This document shows, one piece after another, positions 8,493-18,127 of a DNA stretch of 59,541 nucleotides. The position numbers and the translations under genes are program-made. How positions within the stretch are numbered: position 1 is the first letter of the stretch; each line of letters begins with the position of its first letter. The stretch is from Lachnospiraceae bacterium (lineage in GTDB: Bacteria; Bacillota; Clostridia; Lachnospirales; Lachnospiraceae), in the NCBI GenBank assembly GCA_011959105.1, contig BLLU01000107.1, positions 1 to 59,541 on the forward strand. Reading direction: 5' to 3'. A model generated the notes under the pieces. The model had not been told where the DNA came from. It saw only the letters and a list, made by a program, of their open reading frames with translations, and did not search any database.

Positions 8493-8822
8493 ATGGACGG
8501 TCAAAACTTCCAAAACAACTATCAGCAGCCTACACCCCCCGAGGGATCCCAGAAAACCGATACTCTGGCTATCGTTTCCCTGATTCTGGGAATTGCTTCC
8601 ATTGTATTGGGTTGCTGCATCACCTATCTGGGCATTGCTCTGGGCGTGGGCGGCATCATCTGCTCCGTAATGTCCAAGAAGAAGCAGAAAAGCGGTCTGG
8701 CTACCGCCGGTCTGGTATGTTCCATCATCGGTATCGTATTTGCCGTGATCTGGATCATTTTCAGCGTTGCCATCATGGGCATGCTGGCTGCCGCCGGTAT
8801 TGACATTACTTCCTACATGTAA
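8493..8822 (+). CDS. DUF4190-type membrane protein
   Basis: 109 residues with GGAGG upstream. A Gln/Pro-rich cytoplasmic N-terminus (residues 1-25) is followed by two hydrophobic hairpins: LAIVSLILGIASIVLGCC, then GLATAGLVCSIIGIVFAVIW. This Pro/Gln head plus small-residue hairpins is the DUF4190 pattern. No catalytic residues. It is three bases from the next gene, so the two are surely cotranscribed. Confidence 0.8.
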   Translation: MDGQNFQNNYQQPTPPEGSQKTDTLAIVSLILGIASIVLGCCITYLGIALGVGGIICSVMSKKKQKSGLATAGLVCSIIGIVFAVIWIIFSVAIMGMLAAAGIDITSYM

Positions 8823-8825
8823 CCC

Positions 8826-9245
8826 ATGAGGAAGCAGCGGTCATTGGAGGATAATTTATTTTGCCTGGGAGGCGTTTTCCTGGGAATAAGCCTTGTGGCA
8901 GGGGTACTGTTTTATTATGTACTCCTGCCACATCTTTCCCTGCCCCCCTGCGTGCTGTACAAATACTTCGGTCTTTACTGCCCCGGCTGCGGCGGCACAA
9001 GGGCCTTTGTCAGCCTGCTTCACGGCCATATTCTGCAATCCCTGTGGTATCACCCGCTGGTGCCCTACGCCGCCCTGCTCTACGGGGCATTTATGCTCTC
9101 CCACGGGGCAGCCAGGCTCACCCGTTTCCGCTATTTCCACGGTCTGCGGTTCCGCAGCTGGTATCTCTATGGCGCACTGTGCCTCGTGGCGGTAAACTGG
9201 ATCATTAAGAACTTACTGCTTTTATGTCTGGGAATCCGGCTCTGA
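8826..9245 (+). CDS. DUF2752 membrane protein
   Basis: 139 residues, starting three bases after the DUF4190 stop codon. The signature CPGCGGTRAF (around residue 53) is preceded by a membrane helix and followed by LLHGHILQSLWYHPLVPYAA and a last helix near 110-135. This is the DUF2752 pattern. The conserved CxGCGxTR may bind a metal or form a disulfide; function is unknown. The start has little room for its own RBS, so translation is probably coupled to the gene before. Confidence 0.85.
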   Translation: MRKQRSLEDNLFCLGGVFLGISLVAGVLFYYVLLPHLSLPPCVLYKYFGLYCPGCGGTRAFVSLLHGHILQSLWYHPLVPYAALLYGAFMLSHGAARLTRFRYFHGLRFRSWYLYGALCLVAVNWIIKNLLLLCLGIRL

Positions 9246-9275
9246 CGCAAAGTTTATACATTTCGTCTATTATGC

Positions 9276-9308
9276 CGCAAAACAAGACACTATGGTGTCC
9301 TGTTTCAT
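9276..9308 (+). terminator. Probable terminator after DUF2752 gene
   Basis: AACAAGACAC / GTGTCCTGTT stem with a short TATG loop (one mismatch), followed by TTTCATTT. Modest quality. Confidence 0.45.
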
Positions 9309-9385
9309 TTGGTAAAATAATTCCGGCTCAGGTCGGAAATCACAGAAGGAATCCGGCTGCCATGCCATACCGGGAGGATAAGTAA

Positions 9386-10069
9386 ATGGTGAACTCTTTT
9401 GAAGAATTTTGCGGTGAACTTATAAAATGCGGTTTTTCCATGGGCGGAGGCAATGCAAAGGGAATCCATGCGGTTATCCCTTTCGACTGGAACTCCACCC
9501 CGGAAGATTCGCGGATCAGATGGCATACCGGCGATCCCGAGACCGATCCCTGGGAATGGCGGATGCGGGTTCTGAAAGAACGGGACGATATCGCCTATGC
9601 CAAGGTGTTTTTTGGTACCAGCGGCTATATCACAAAAGAATGGTATCCCCTGTTTCTGACCGTGCGCAGGCATGGCATGGTCTTTGACGAATGGTATGAC
9701 GAGGGGAAAGCCAGCCAGATGGAAAGCAGCATCTATAAGGCAATCAGTGAAAACGGCCAGGTCGCCCTCCACGACCTGAAGCGCATCTGCAGCATTCAAA
9801 AAGAAGACGCCTCCCGTTTCGACCGGGCGCTGGTAAGCCTGCAGAGAAACCTGTTTATCACCATGTGCGGCCAGACCCAGAAAAAAAATCGACAGGGTCA
9901 GGGATATGGATGGAACAGCACCGTATTCTGCACCGTGGAAGATTTTTGGAAAGAGGACTTATCCACTGCCCTCTCCCCTCAGGATGCCTGTCAGGCGATT
10001 CGTGACCAGATCCTGAAGCTGAATCCCCAGGCCCAGGAGAAAAACATTCGGAAATTTATTCAAGCATAG
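9386..10069 (+). CDS. AlkZ-related winged-helix protein
   Basis: 227 residues. Motifs NAKGIHAVIPFDWNS, the KVFFGTSGYITKEWYP strand, then a winged-helix-like second half (SSIYKAISENGQVALHDLKR) and GYGWNSTVFCTVEDFW resemble proteins filed as AlkZ-related in Clostridia. AlkZ itself is a DNA glycosylase with tandem winged helices, but the QxQ catalytic motif is not visible here, so enzyme activity should not be assumed. The last 14 bases overlap the convergent small gene that ends at 10056. Confidence 0.6.
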   Translation: MVNSFEEFCGELIKCGFSMGGGNAKGIHAVIPFDWNSTPEDSRIRWHTGDPETDPWEWRMRVLKERDDIAYAKVFFGTSGYITKEWYPLFLTVRRHGMVFDEWYDEGKASQMESSIYKAISENGQVALHDLKRICSIQKEDASRFDRALVSLQRNLFITMCGQTQKKNRQGQGYGWNSTVFCTVEDFWKEDLSTALSPQDACQAIRDQILKLNPQAQEKNIRKFIQA

Positions 10070-10229
10070 TCTCCTGCCTCTCCTCCTGCTCCTCCTCTGT
10101 CCCCGGACCAATCTGTTCCAGGGGCAGAGCAGCAAAGGGTGAGAACTGAGCCGCCCGGTTCAGAAGCGGCATCTGGGGATGTCTGGTGGATACAGGATGG
10201 GGCAGATGGAGGATATCATCATAATTCAT
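10056..10229 (-). CDS. Small protein coupled to Y-family polymerase (YolD-like context)
   Basis: 57 residues from ATG at 10229, beginning MNYDDILHLPHPVSTRHPQM and continuing LLNRAAQFSPFAAL, then an acidic Glu-rich tail. The pattern D-D-I-h-x-L-P-H-x-V-S-x-x-R-P-x-M plus RAAQFSPFAAL is a recurrent small ORF next to UmuC/DinB-type polymerases in Firmicutes. Its ATG overlaps the polymerase stop codon (ATGA), so the two are translationally coupled. The tail overlaps the 3' end of the AlkZ-related gene on the other strand. Function unknown; a partner or modulator of the polymerase is the natural guess. Confidence 0.75.
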   Translation of the reverse strand: MNYDDILHLPHPVSTRHPQMPLLNRAAQFSPFAALPLEQIGPGTEEEQEERQETMLE

Positions 10230-11752
10230 GCCTTGTGTCCTCCGATCTGATGGTTGCGCTCCCTGGCAGTGGCCCCCTCCTGTAAACTCGTCCCCTTTAA
10301 GACAGCATTTCTGCCATATTTCTTTTTCACGGCCAACACCGCTTCCTGCAGTTTCCGCTCCTTGGCCAACTTTGTATCCTCCGCCTCCTTCTCTCTCTCC
10401 ATGGCTCCGTAGTCAGTGAACAAGTCCATCTGCACATAAGTATCCTCTCCTCCGACCTCTTTTTCATCCACCAGGCGGTTGGCGCCAAGAATTACACGGC
10501 GGACGGTCAGAACGGGATCCACAATTTCCTCATATAGTTTCATCACTGCCTCCACGATCTTCCGGCCGGAAGAAGTTCGGACTTTCAGGTTAGCGGTGCC
10601 GTGGGCATGTTTGGGGATTCTTCTGCCATATCGGTCCACAGTGACCTCACCCCTGTACCTTCCTCTGTCTCCCGGATTCGTCAGATTGTCTCTGTCATAC
10701 CCCACCGTCAATGTCACCTGATCCGTTACCATTCTCTTTTCCACCAGTTCCAGAGCCAATGCGTCAGCCATCTCCCGCACCACCAGTCTGGCCCTCTCAA
10801 AATCATAGGGACATTGTAATACCTGCCCGGAACTGATACAGTTGGTCTCCGGCCGATATGCCCTGACCAGGTCCATGGTGACAGGCTCCCATCCCCAGGC
10901 ATGGTCAATAAGCAGTTCCGCATTGACGCCGAACATCTTGTACAGCAATTCCTCATTGTGGTAATCCCGGTCCCCTCCCAGAGAACAGCGGGCAATATCT
11001 CCCATGGTAAAAAGGCCCGCCTCCTCCAGCTTTTTCCGATAGCCGTGCCCCACCCGCCAGAAATCGGTAAGGGGCCTGTGATCCCACAACGTTTTTCGGT
11101 AGGTCATTTCGTCCAGTTGGGCGATCCGCACCCCGTTTTCATCCGGCTTTACCTTCTTGGCCCCGATATCCATGGCAACCTTGCACAGATACAGATTGGT
11201 ACCAATCCCGGCGGTGGCGGTAACACCCGTCTCCTCCAACACATCCCCCAGGATCCGGGCGGCCAGCTCCCGGGGGGTCATGCGGTAAGTCCGCAGATAA
11301 TGGGTCACATCCATAAACACCTCATCTATGGAGTAAATATGCATATCCTCCGGGGCAATATACTTCAGATAAATATTGTAGATCCGGGAACTATACTCCA
11401 GATAGAAAGCCATCCGGGGCGGCGCAATCACATAAGAAAGTTCCAGTTCCGGATGCTCCGCCAGTTCCGGAGCCAGGAAGGAAGAGCCGGTAAACCGCCT
11501 GCCCGGTGCTCTGTTTATGCGCTCCCGGTTCACTTCCCTCACCCGCTGTACCACTTCGAACAGCCTGGCTCTGCCGGGAATTCCATAGGCTTTCAGGGAA
11601 GGGGATACTGCCAGACAGATGGTTTTTTCCGTGCGGCTGGCGTCCGCCACCACCAAATGGGTAGTGAGGGGGTCCAACTGCCGCTCCACGCATTCCACAG
11701 AGGCATAAAAAGACTTTAAATCAATGGCTATATAAGCATGCTGTCCGTCCAC
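10226..11752 (-). CDS. Y-family DNA polymerase (UmuC/DinB-like)
   Basis: 508 residues from GTG at 11752, chosen because GGGAGGGG lies five bases upstream; an upstream TTG gives five more residues. Catalytic motifs are AIDLKSFYASVE near the N-terminus and YSIDEVFMDVT (metal-binding Asp and Asp-Glu). TAGIGTNLYLCKVAMDI and the helix-hairpin-helix region FWRVGHGYRKKLEEAG follow. The C-terminus holds YVQMDLF, a good beta-clamp binding motif. This is an error-prone translesion polymerase of the YqjW/UvrX branch rather than classic Pol IV. It starts 21 bases after the VWA gene, so it may share that operon's transcript. I see no convincing LexA box. Confidence 0.9.
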   Translation of the reverse strand: MDGQHAYIAIDLKSFYASVECVERQLDPLTTHLVVADASRTEKTICLAVSPSLKAYGIPGRARLFEVVQRVREVNRERINRAPGRRFTGSSFLAPELAEHPELELSYVIAPPRMAFYLEYSSRIYNIYLKYIAPEDMHIYSIDEVFMDVTHYLRTYRMTPRELAARILGDVLEETGVTATAGIGTNLYLCKVAMDIGAKKVKPDENGVRIAQLDEMTYRKTLWDHRPLTDFWRVGHGYRKKLEEAGLFTMGDIARCSLGGDRDYHNEELLYKMFGVNAELLIDHAWGWEPVTMDLVRAYRPETNCISSGQVLQCPYDFERARLVVREMADALALELVEKRMVTDQVTLTVGYDRDNLTNPGDRGRYRGEVTVDRYGRRIPKHAHGTANLKVRTSSGRKIVEAVMKLYEEIVDPVLTVRRVILGANRLVDEKEVGGEDTYVQMDLFTDYGAMEREKEAEDTKLAKERKLQEAVLAVKKKYGRNAVLKGTSLQEGATARERNHQIGGHKA

Positions 11753-11773
11753 AGAATCCCCTCCCAAAATCTG

Positions 11774-14700
11774 CTATGACTGATTTCTCTGATCCTTCTT
11801 TCTAAGCAAAGCCGAGGTGTCCAGAGACTGGGGCCTTGAACCGCTTTGCTTACCTCCGGGGCTTTCCCGCTCCGCAGGCTCCTTCCCCATGTCCGGAAGC
11901 GTATTGTCTCCCTCTGATTTGCCATTGCCATGGGTCAAATCCGAGGCGATACTTTCCTTCTTCCGCTTTCCCCGGGCCGGGCGGCGGCTGAACCGGCGGT
12001 ACAGCCCGGTGTCCTGGGGCCGGAAACAGAACCTGCGGAAAGCCACATCCAGAACAAACCACAGGAGGGCCAGCAGGATCAGCCACTGAGCCAGGTCATA
12101 CCGCTCCCTGGCCCCGCTCCTTTTTTGTTTCCAGAAATTTTCCTCCGGATCCAGCATCCGTCCATAACGTTCCACAAAGGCGGTAAAAGCCCCATTGCCC
12201 ACATTAAATTTATATTCATCGGAATACTGCACCACCGCGGCAGTGTTCACTGCGTTGGTGACGCTTCCCTGGTCCATCCGGCGCACGCTCAGATTATAGA
12301 TGCCTGTCATGTCCGTATCCAGCCGTGCCTCATAGCTTCCCGGAGCCACGGCCTGCAGAACCTGGGTGTTGGTGTTGCCCTCCGGGTCAGTGTAAACCGC
12401 CTCCACCCGGGTTTCTTCGTCATAATCCAGAGCACGATAGGTGATATCCGTGTAGCCTCCTGCTGTGAGTACATCTACTGCGTCCTCACCGATGCCCGCA
12501 TTACCTGCGCTGTAATCAATCAGACGCTTCCAGAGCTGCACATAGTCCTCCGCCCCGGCAAACTCGGCGGTCCACTGATTGGTCACGTCCGTGTTCCAGG
12601 CCACTGTGTGGCCCAGACCGTACTGCATCACTGTCAGCACGGGGTCGTCCTTCTCCGAAGCAATCAGCACATGAGCTGATCCCTTGGGTGTGGCGCTGAC
12701 ATATCCATAGATCAGAGGCCAGCCCTGTTCAAAGAGTCCACTGGTGATTTCATGACTCCCCACCGCCAGAGCAAACTTCCCGTTCTGCAAATAGGTATCC
12801 CCGCTGAGAAACACCTCCTGGGCAAAAATCCTGGGAATGTCAGCCGCCACATCGGAATAGTAATAACGGCCTCCGCAGCCATCCGCCAGCCGCTCCAGAA
12901 GTCTCTGGTCCGAGCCTTCCCCCACGGCCACTGTGGACAGCGTCACCCCTGCCGCCTTATAAGAAGAAATAAGCCTGTCATAGTCCCTGCTCTCCCCCTG
13001 GCCATCCGTCAGAAGTACCACATGACGGATACCCACATCACATTCCGACACCCCATCCAGAGCCTCCCACAGCGACGGCTGAATGGTGGTTCCGCCCCCT
13101 TCCGGGATGGTCCCGATCTGGTTTTTGATCTCCTCTCTTTGGGAAACCAGGGTAGGTTTCACCACCCAGCCGAAGGTATCGTCAAAGGCCAGAACCCCCA
13201 CATAATCGGTGCTCCGCATCTGGTCCACCGCCGTCTGGGCCGCAGCAACGGCCAAGTCCAGATTGGTGAGACCGTTTCCCGCTGCCGCACTCATGCTGCC
13301 GGAATGATCAATTACCATGACCATCGCCGTAGAAGGCGCCTCATTCACACCCCGCAGTTCCATGTCCACCGGCAGAAGGGTCTCCAACACGCTCTCCCGA
13401 TAACCGCCCAGCGCAAAACTCTCCTCTCCGCCGCAGCAGATCAGACCGCAGCCATAATCCTTCACATAAGTCTCCACATTGTCCAGAAATCCTTTCGGCA
13501 GATCCCCCAGATATACATTGACCAGAACAATGCTTCTGTATTCCAGCAACTCTTCCAGCGTTCCCGGCGCATTGCCCGCTGATACCACGCTATAGTCACA
13601 GTTTGCGCCCCGCAGCAGCTTTTCATACGCACCGGTGTCCTGCCCCATGCCGGAGACCACCAGCACCCTGGGCGCCGAATCCACCGCCGCAAAGGCGTGA
13701 TAGCTGTCATTCTCCGAGCAGGTATCCCCGGCCGCTGCCACTCTGACCTCGAAGTTCTCCACATGCTCCCCCATAACTTCCTGGCGGAACTGGAAGCGGT
13801 TGGTCCCACGGTTCAGATGGACGGCATAAGCCTCCTGCTGCGTGCTGCCTCTCCAGATCTGAATCTGGGCCTCCGTCTCATAATTGCTCACCACCGTCAC
13901 AGTCATGGAATAAGCGTCTCCCTGATACAGGTAGCTGGGCAGTTTCACCTCTTCCACATAGGCGTCCTGTCCCTGCTCCACCTGGTAAAGCAGAGCCAAC
14001 AGTTCCACCTGCCGGGACATGAGAGCCGCCGCCGTGTCTGTCAAATCGCCCCTGGTCTCCCTGCCGTCGGTGAGCAGAACCAGCCGCCCGGCCCCTTCCG
14101 CCGGGATCATGGCCAGCGCCCTGGATACAGCCTCCTCAAAATTGGTGGCCGTCTTGTCCGGCAGAGACATAATCTGTGTGAAACGCTTTTCCCCGGTAAG
14201 AAACTGCTCCACCATAGAATCTTTTCCAAAGGTGACAATGCCATACTGATTTTTCCCGGGCATCTCCTCCACAGCGCGGCTTAGAAAGTTTTCCATGGCC
14301 CCCAGATTCTGCTGGTTGCTGTTGGAAATGTCCACCAGAAATATAGTGGTGTTCGCTCCGCTTTTTCTGTCAACGGACAGACCGCAAAGCGCCAGCAGAA
14401 GCAGGACTGCGCTCACCAGGCGCACCCCCAGATAGAATTTGCTTCGGCTGCGGGTCTGCCGCCTGTACAGCAACCATTCCAAGCCCAGCAGCAACAGCAG
14501 CAGCAACAGCAAGACATTGCGAAGTTTCTTTTTTACCGGCCCTTCATATGTTTCCCGATCCGCCGTGCCCTCCGCCGTAAGACGCCCGTCGGACTGACCC
14601 GCCGTGTCAAAACGCACCACATACTGTTCCGTCCGTTCCCCCGCACTGACCTGGTACAGACCTGCCTTCCGGGTCTCCGCCGTCAATGTCTCCACATCCA

Positions 14701-16246
14701 GATCCGCCTGGGGATGAAACAGCACTCTCTCCCCCGCCGTATAGAGATTTCCCGCCAAAAGGGATGTATCCCCCAGATAATGAATGGCATTGGAAATAAA
14801 GATGGGAAACTCTGCCTGCAGGGGAAAATCCGATTCCCGGATATCAAAGCCCACCACTACGGTTTTCACACCCTCATGTTCCCCGTAATACCCGGCACAC
14901 TGCTCCCCGGCCCACAGAAAACCGATGCCCCAATCCGGGACCCGGTATACCTTGGTTTCATTGACTCCCACGGAGAAGGAAGATATGCCCGCAGTCAGAT
15001 CGCAGGCTGTGGCAGTAAGCAGAACCCGCCGGACGGAGTCCGTGGCATTGTCGGGATCCGCGAACACCAGGCTGGGAGCCTCCTCCCGCCGGTTCCCGTC
15101 AACTCCTGCGTCATAGACCCGCACGTCCCCGGCTCCCTCGGGCAGTTCCCCCTCTGCTCCCACCTTGGTCAGGCTCTTCCCTGTAGCTGCCTGGTACGCC
15201 TTCTCCAGATAGGTATTGCCCGCGCCCACCAACACCGCCTGTATCTTGCCGGTCTGCCCGGCCACCGCATAGGCGGTATTGTCTTGCGGCAGGGAATCCC
15301 CCCGGCTTCTGCCCTCAAAGGATACGGAGCCCAATTCACTGCGCAGCGCCTCCCCCTGCCAGGAGAAAGATTCGAAGAAAACCAACCGGCTCTCTCCCGG
15401 CTCCAGGCTCAGTTGTTTGATCTCCTGCAGCTTTTTCCCCTGGTACAGGCTGATCTCCAGAGAGGCAGGCACATCGCTGTGATTGGTGAGACCGGAAGCG
15501 CAAACCACATTGAGCCCTCCGTCCGTCTCTTCCGTATCCGTATAAGACAGAAAATTGTTGGACACATTGTCCACCGCGCCGCCCATGATTCTCACCTGGG
15601 CATCAAAATAAGCGGCAAATCCCATGGCTTCCTCCGCGCCGTTGCCATCCGTGAATACAAAGACTTCCGCCGGAGCCGCCTGCTCCCCCGACTGTCCTCC
15701 CGCGCTGCGCAGGGTCTCCACCACCCCCTCAGCCCCCTGCAGATTCCCGGGACCGTCGCAGCACTGAATCCGGTCCAGAGCGGTGTACAGACTCTGCCTG
15801 TCCCGCACTCCCACTGCCAGCATCTCGGTGCCCATACAGTCGCTGGTAACCAGGGAAAAAGCGGCTCCCTCCGAAGCGGCGATCAGGCCTTTTGCCTGGT
15901 CCACAGCCTCCTCCAGACGCGTCCTGCCCTCCCCCGTGTCATGCTGCATACTGCCGCTGGTATCCAGCACCAGCACCAGATTCCCCCTGCCGGTTCCCTG
16001 CCTTTGGAAGTAAGGGGACATCAAAGCCAGCACCAACAGAATCAATATCAAAATCTGAAGATACATCAGAAGATTGTGAATGAATTTCTCCAGAAAGGTC
16101 TTGGACTGCTGGTTACGAATCAACTGGTTCCACAACAAATTAGAGGAAATACGATAGTCTTTCCCCCTGGGCTTTAACAGATAAAAAATAATTACCACCG
16201 GGACTGCCAGCAACAGCGCCAACGGCCACATACTCTCAAATATCAT
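11774..16246 (-). CDS. Giant membrane protein with three VWA domains (BatA-like plus GATase/VWA fusion)
   Basis: 1490 residues. The N-terminus is BatA-like: two membrane helices (5-24, 58-78) around SSNLLWNQL, then VWA1 with the metal site DTSGS at 95-99. Residues 576-594 and 604-622 are membrane helices. VWA2 starts near 632 with DISNS at 639-643. Residues 855-960 resemble the glutamine-amidotransferase-like fold found in such proteins (PRVLVVSGMGQDTGAYEKLL, CGLICCGGEESF). VWA3 begins near 974 with DHSGS at 980-984 and LLTDGQGES. A last helix (385-402 of the final part, residues 1386-1402) precedes a basic tail. It overlaps the DUF58 stop codon by 11 bases. The chain looks like two adjacent VWA proteins fused at about residue 590. 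All three metal sites are intact. Confidence 0.85.
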   Translation of the reverse strand: MIFESMWPLALLLAVPVVIIFYLLKPRGKDYRISSNLLWNQLIRNQQSKTFLEKFIHNLLMYLQILILILLVLALMSPYFQRQGTGRGNLVLVLDTSGSMQHDTGEGRTRLEEAVDQAKGLIAASEGAAFSLVTSDCMGTEMLAVGVRDRQSLYTALDRIQCCDGPGNLQGAEGVVETLRSAGGQSGEQAAPAEVFVFTDGNGAEEAMGFAAYFDAQVRIMGGAVDNVSNNFLSYTDTEETDGGLNVVCASGLTNHSDVPASLEISLYQGKKLQEIKQLSLEPGESRLVFFESFSWQGEALRSELGSVSFEGRSRGDSLPQDNTAYAVAGQTGKIQAVLVGAGNTYLEKAYQAATGKSLTKVGAEGELPEGAGDVRVYDAGVDGNRREEAPSLVFADPDNATDSVRRVLLTATACDLTAGISSFSVGVNETKVYRVPDWGIGFLWAGEQCAGYYGEHEGVKTVVVGFDIRESDFPLQAEFPIFISNAIHYLGDTSLLAGNLYTAGERVLFHPQADLDVETLTAETRKAGLYQVSAGERTEQYVVRFDTAGQSDGRLTAEGTADRETYEGPVKKKLRNVLLLLLLLLLGLEWLLYRRQTRSRSKFYLGVRLVSAVLLLLALCGLSVDRKSGANTTIFLVDISNSNQQNLGAMENFLSRAVEEMPGKNQYGIVTFGKDSMVEQFLTGEKRFTQIMSLPDKTATNFEEAVSRALAMIPAEGAGRLVLLTDGRETRGDLTDTAAALMSRQVELLALLYQVEQGQDAYVEEVKLPSYLYQGDAYSMTVTVVSNYETEAQIQIWRGSTQQEAYAVHLNRGTNRFQFRQEVMGEHVENFEVRVAAAGDTCSENDSYHAFAAVDSAPRVLVVSGMGQDTGAYEKLLRGANCDYSVVSAGNAPGTLEELLEYRSIVLVNVYLGDLPKGFLDNVETYVKDYGCGLICCGGEESFALGGYRESVLETLLPVDMELRGVNEAPSTAMVMVIDHSGSMSAAAGNGLTNLDLAVAAAQTAVDQMRSTDYVGVLAFDDTFGWVVKPTLVSQREEIKNQIGTIPEGGGTTIQPSLWEALDGVSECDVGIRHVVLLTDGQGESRDYDRLISSYKAAGVTLSTVAVGEGSDQRLLERLADGCGGRYYYSDVAADIPRIFAQEVFLSGDTYLQNGKFALAVGSHEITSGLFEQGWPLIYGYVSATPKGSAHVLIASEKDDPVLTVMQYGLGHTVAWNTDVTNQWTAEFAGAEDYVQLWKRLIDYSAGNAGIGEDAVDVLTAGGYTDITYRALDYDEETRVEAVYTDPEGNTNTQVLQAVAPGSYEARLDTDMTGIYNLSVRRMDQGSVTNAVNTAAVVQYSDEYKFNVGNGAFTAFVERYGRMLDPEENFWKQKRSGARERYDLAQWLILLALLWFVLDVAFRRFCFRPQDTGLYRRFSRRPARGKRKKESIASDLTHGNGKSEGDNTLPDMGKEPAERESPGGKQSGSRPQSLDTSALLRKKDQRNQS

Positions 16247-17138
16247 AAATCACCCTTAAATCTCCAAACACCAACTGACGCCTGTCCCTTCCTGCGTCGC
16301 AGAGCACATAAGTTCCGCCGCCGGCACTGCAACCGGTGCCGCATCCGGCACTGCAGCCTTTTTTCATACGGTCGGTCAGTCCCTTCAGTGCTCTCTCGTA
16401 ATCGTCTATGGCCCGGGCATCCACTGTCAGACGCAGTTTCGACTGGCTTTCCGCGTCGATCAGGTTCAGCGCTCCCTCCAATGTGACATGCAGTTCCTCC
16501 GGGGCCATGGTATGCAGCACCACCGGCCGCTGCCGGCAATAGCGAAGGTACTGCAGCAGCTTTTCATAATCCGGCGATGTCCCGTCTACCATACCCGGGT
16601 GCAGAAAGTCGCTGATGAGCACCGTCACCCCCGGCCCATGGCAGGGCATTTTCCTGGCAGCCGCCAGCATGTCCACCTGGCCGTTAAAAGTACGTTTCTC
16701 CAGCCAGTGCAGCACTTTGGAAAAACCGCTGCGCCCACCTCTCACAGACAGCCCCCGGCCCATGTCTTTCATATCATAAAGCCAGAGCCGGTCCATATTG
16801 CCAAGGGCCAGGAAGGATACCACCGCCGCCAGATCCCTGGCCAGTTCGGCCTTGCTGTGAACCCCATAGTCCATGGAAGCGCTGGTGTCAATCAGGACCG
16901 AGACCACAGCTTCCTTCTCTTCCATATACTCCCGGATATACAGCTTGTCCAGCCTGGCGTACACATTCCAGTCCATGCGGCGCAAATCGTCACCGGGCAT
17001 ATATTCCCGGAAGTCAGAGAACTCCGCCGACAATCCTTTTTGTATGGATTTGCGGTTACCCGACATGTTCAAGCTGCTTTTATGGGACATCTGAAGCCGC
17101 AGCCGGGACAGAGCTTCATAAAAATTCCTGTCAAGCAT
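16236..17138 (-). CDS. DUF58 protein
   Basis: 300 residues. The DUF58 block FREYMPGDDLRRMDWNVYAR is at about 43-62, followed by KLYIREYMEEKE and a VWA-like strand with DTSAS near residue 89. No membrane helix is present; several members have one, so this is the short cytoplasmic form. DUF58 proteins occur with MoxR ATPases and VWA proteins, and are thought to link the ATPase to membrane VWA partners. Overlaps its neighbours on both sides (8 and 11 bases), a strongly coupled operon. Near the C-terminus a Cys/Gly-rich insert (KKGCSAGCGTGCSAGGGT) is odd and may bind metal or be a small expansion. Confidence 0.9.
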   Translation of the reverse strand: MLDRNFYEALSRLRLQMSHKSSLNMSGNRKSIQKGLSAEFSDFREYMPGDDLRRMDWNVYARLDKLYIREYMEEKEAVVSVLIDTSASMDYGVHSKAELARDLAAVVSFLALGNMDRLWLYDMKDMGRGLSVRGGRSGFSKVLHWLEKRTFNGQVDMLAAARKMPCHGPGVTVLISDFLHPGMVDGTSPDYEKLLQYLRYCRQRPVVLHTMAPEELHVTLEGALNLIDAESQSKLRLTVDARAIDDYERALKGLTDRMKKGCSAGCGTGCSAGGGTYVLCDAGRDRRQLVFGDLRVIYDI

Positions 17139-18087
17139 AGATTCCTTTTTCCTTTGCTTCTATCAACTGCCGGATTACCGCGTCCTCTGATATTCCCTCG
17201 GAGACGGCGTCAAAATTCAGGATTAACCGATGGCGCAGTACCGGGTACGCCACGCTCTGTACATCCTCAAAGGACACGTTCACCCTGCCCTCCAGAAAGG
17301 CGCGGGCCCTGGAGGCACGGATCATCGCCTGGGCCGCCCGGGGGCTGGCCCCCTCCCGGATATAGGGGTGGGATTCATGGGTGGCCATAACCAGTTCCAG
17401 AAGATAATCCATGACGGCATCTGCAATGGGAATCCGGGCAATCAGTTCCCGGACCTGCAGAAGTTCCTCTCCCCCCATCAGACTGCGGATCCGGGGAGGC
17501 TGCTGCCCCTCCGTCAGTCCTACGATCCCCCGCAATTCTTCTTTGCTCGGGAATTGCACCAGCACTTTGAACAGAAAGCGATCCAACTGGGCCTCCGGCA
17601 AGGGATAGGTTCCCTCCTGTTCAATGGGATTCTGGGTAGCCAATACCATAAACGGCTCCTTCAGGCCATGGCTTTCATTACCCACCGTCACCGTATGCTC
17701 CTGCATGGCCTCCAGCAGGGCAGACTGGGTCTTGGGTGTGGCGCGGTTAATCTCATCGGCCAGCACCAGATTGGCGAAAATGGGGCCCGGCTGGAATCGG
17801 AAACTGCTTCTGCCCTCCTCCTTCACCATGATATCAGTTCCCGTCACATCGCTGGGCATCAGATCCGGTGTGAACTGGATTCGCTTGAAAGGAAGGCTGA
17901 ACACCTGGCCGATGGTGCGTACCAGCATGGTCTTGCCCAATCCCGGCATACCCTCCAAAAGCACATTCCCCCCGGAGAGCATCACCAGCATTACCTGTCG
18001 GATAATGTCTCTCTGACCGATGATCCCCTTGCCGATCTCCTGCTCACACTCCATGATTTTTCGCTGATACAACTCTAACTCTGCCAT
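17131..18087 (-). CDS. MoxR-family AAA+ ATPase
   Basis: 318 residues with AAGGAG upstream. Walker A GMPGLGKT is at 46-53, Walker B LVLADE at 107-112 followed by INRATPKTQSALLEAMQE. Sensor 1 ATQNPIEQEGTYPLPEAQLD and the arginine-finger region DRFLFK follow, then the lid domain with SPRAAQAMIRASRARAFLEG. MoxR ATPases act as chaperones for maturation of VWA-domain partners, here surely the DUF58 and triple-VWA proteins encoded next. It overlaps the DUF58 gene by eight bases. Confidence 0.95.
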   Translation of the reverse strand: MAELELYQRKIMECEQEIGKGIIGQRDIIRQVMLVMLSGGNVLLEGMPGLGKTMLVRTIGQVFSLPFKRIQFTPDLMPSDVTGTDIMVKEEGRSSFRFQPGPIFANLVLADEINRATPKTQSALLEAMQEHTVTVGNESHGLKEPFMVLATQNPIEQEGTYPLPEAQLDRFLFKVLVQFPSKEELRGIVGLTEGQQPPRIRSLMGGEELLQVRELIARIPIADAVMDYLLELVMATHESHPYIREGASPRAAQAMIRASRARAFLEGRVNVSFEDVQSVAYPVLRHRLILNFDAVSEGISEDAVIRQLIEAKEKGIYA

Positions 18088-18127
18088 CCTGTTCTCCTTA
18101 TTTATTTTCCGCAGGTTTCCTGCCTGT

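Noticed and set aside
14714..16177. Long forward open frame of 487 codons
   Set aside because: It lies wholly antisense to the triple-VWA gene, which has complete VWA motifs and helices. The forward translation has no domain and is Pro/His/Gln-rich, as expected for antisense in GC-rich DNA.
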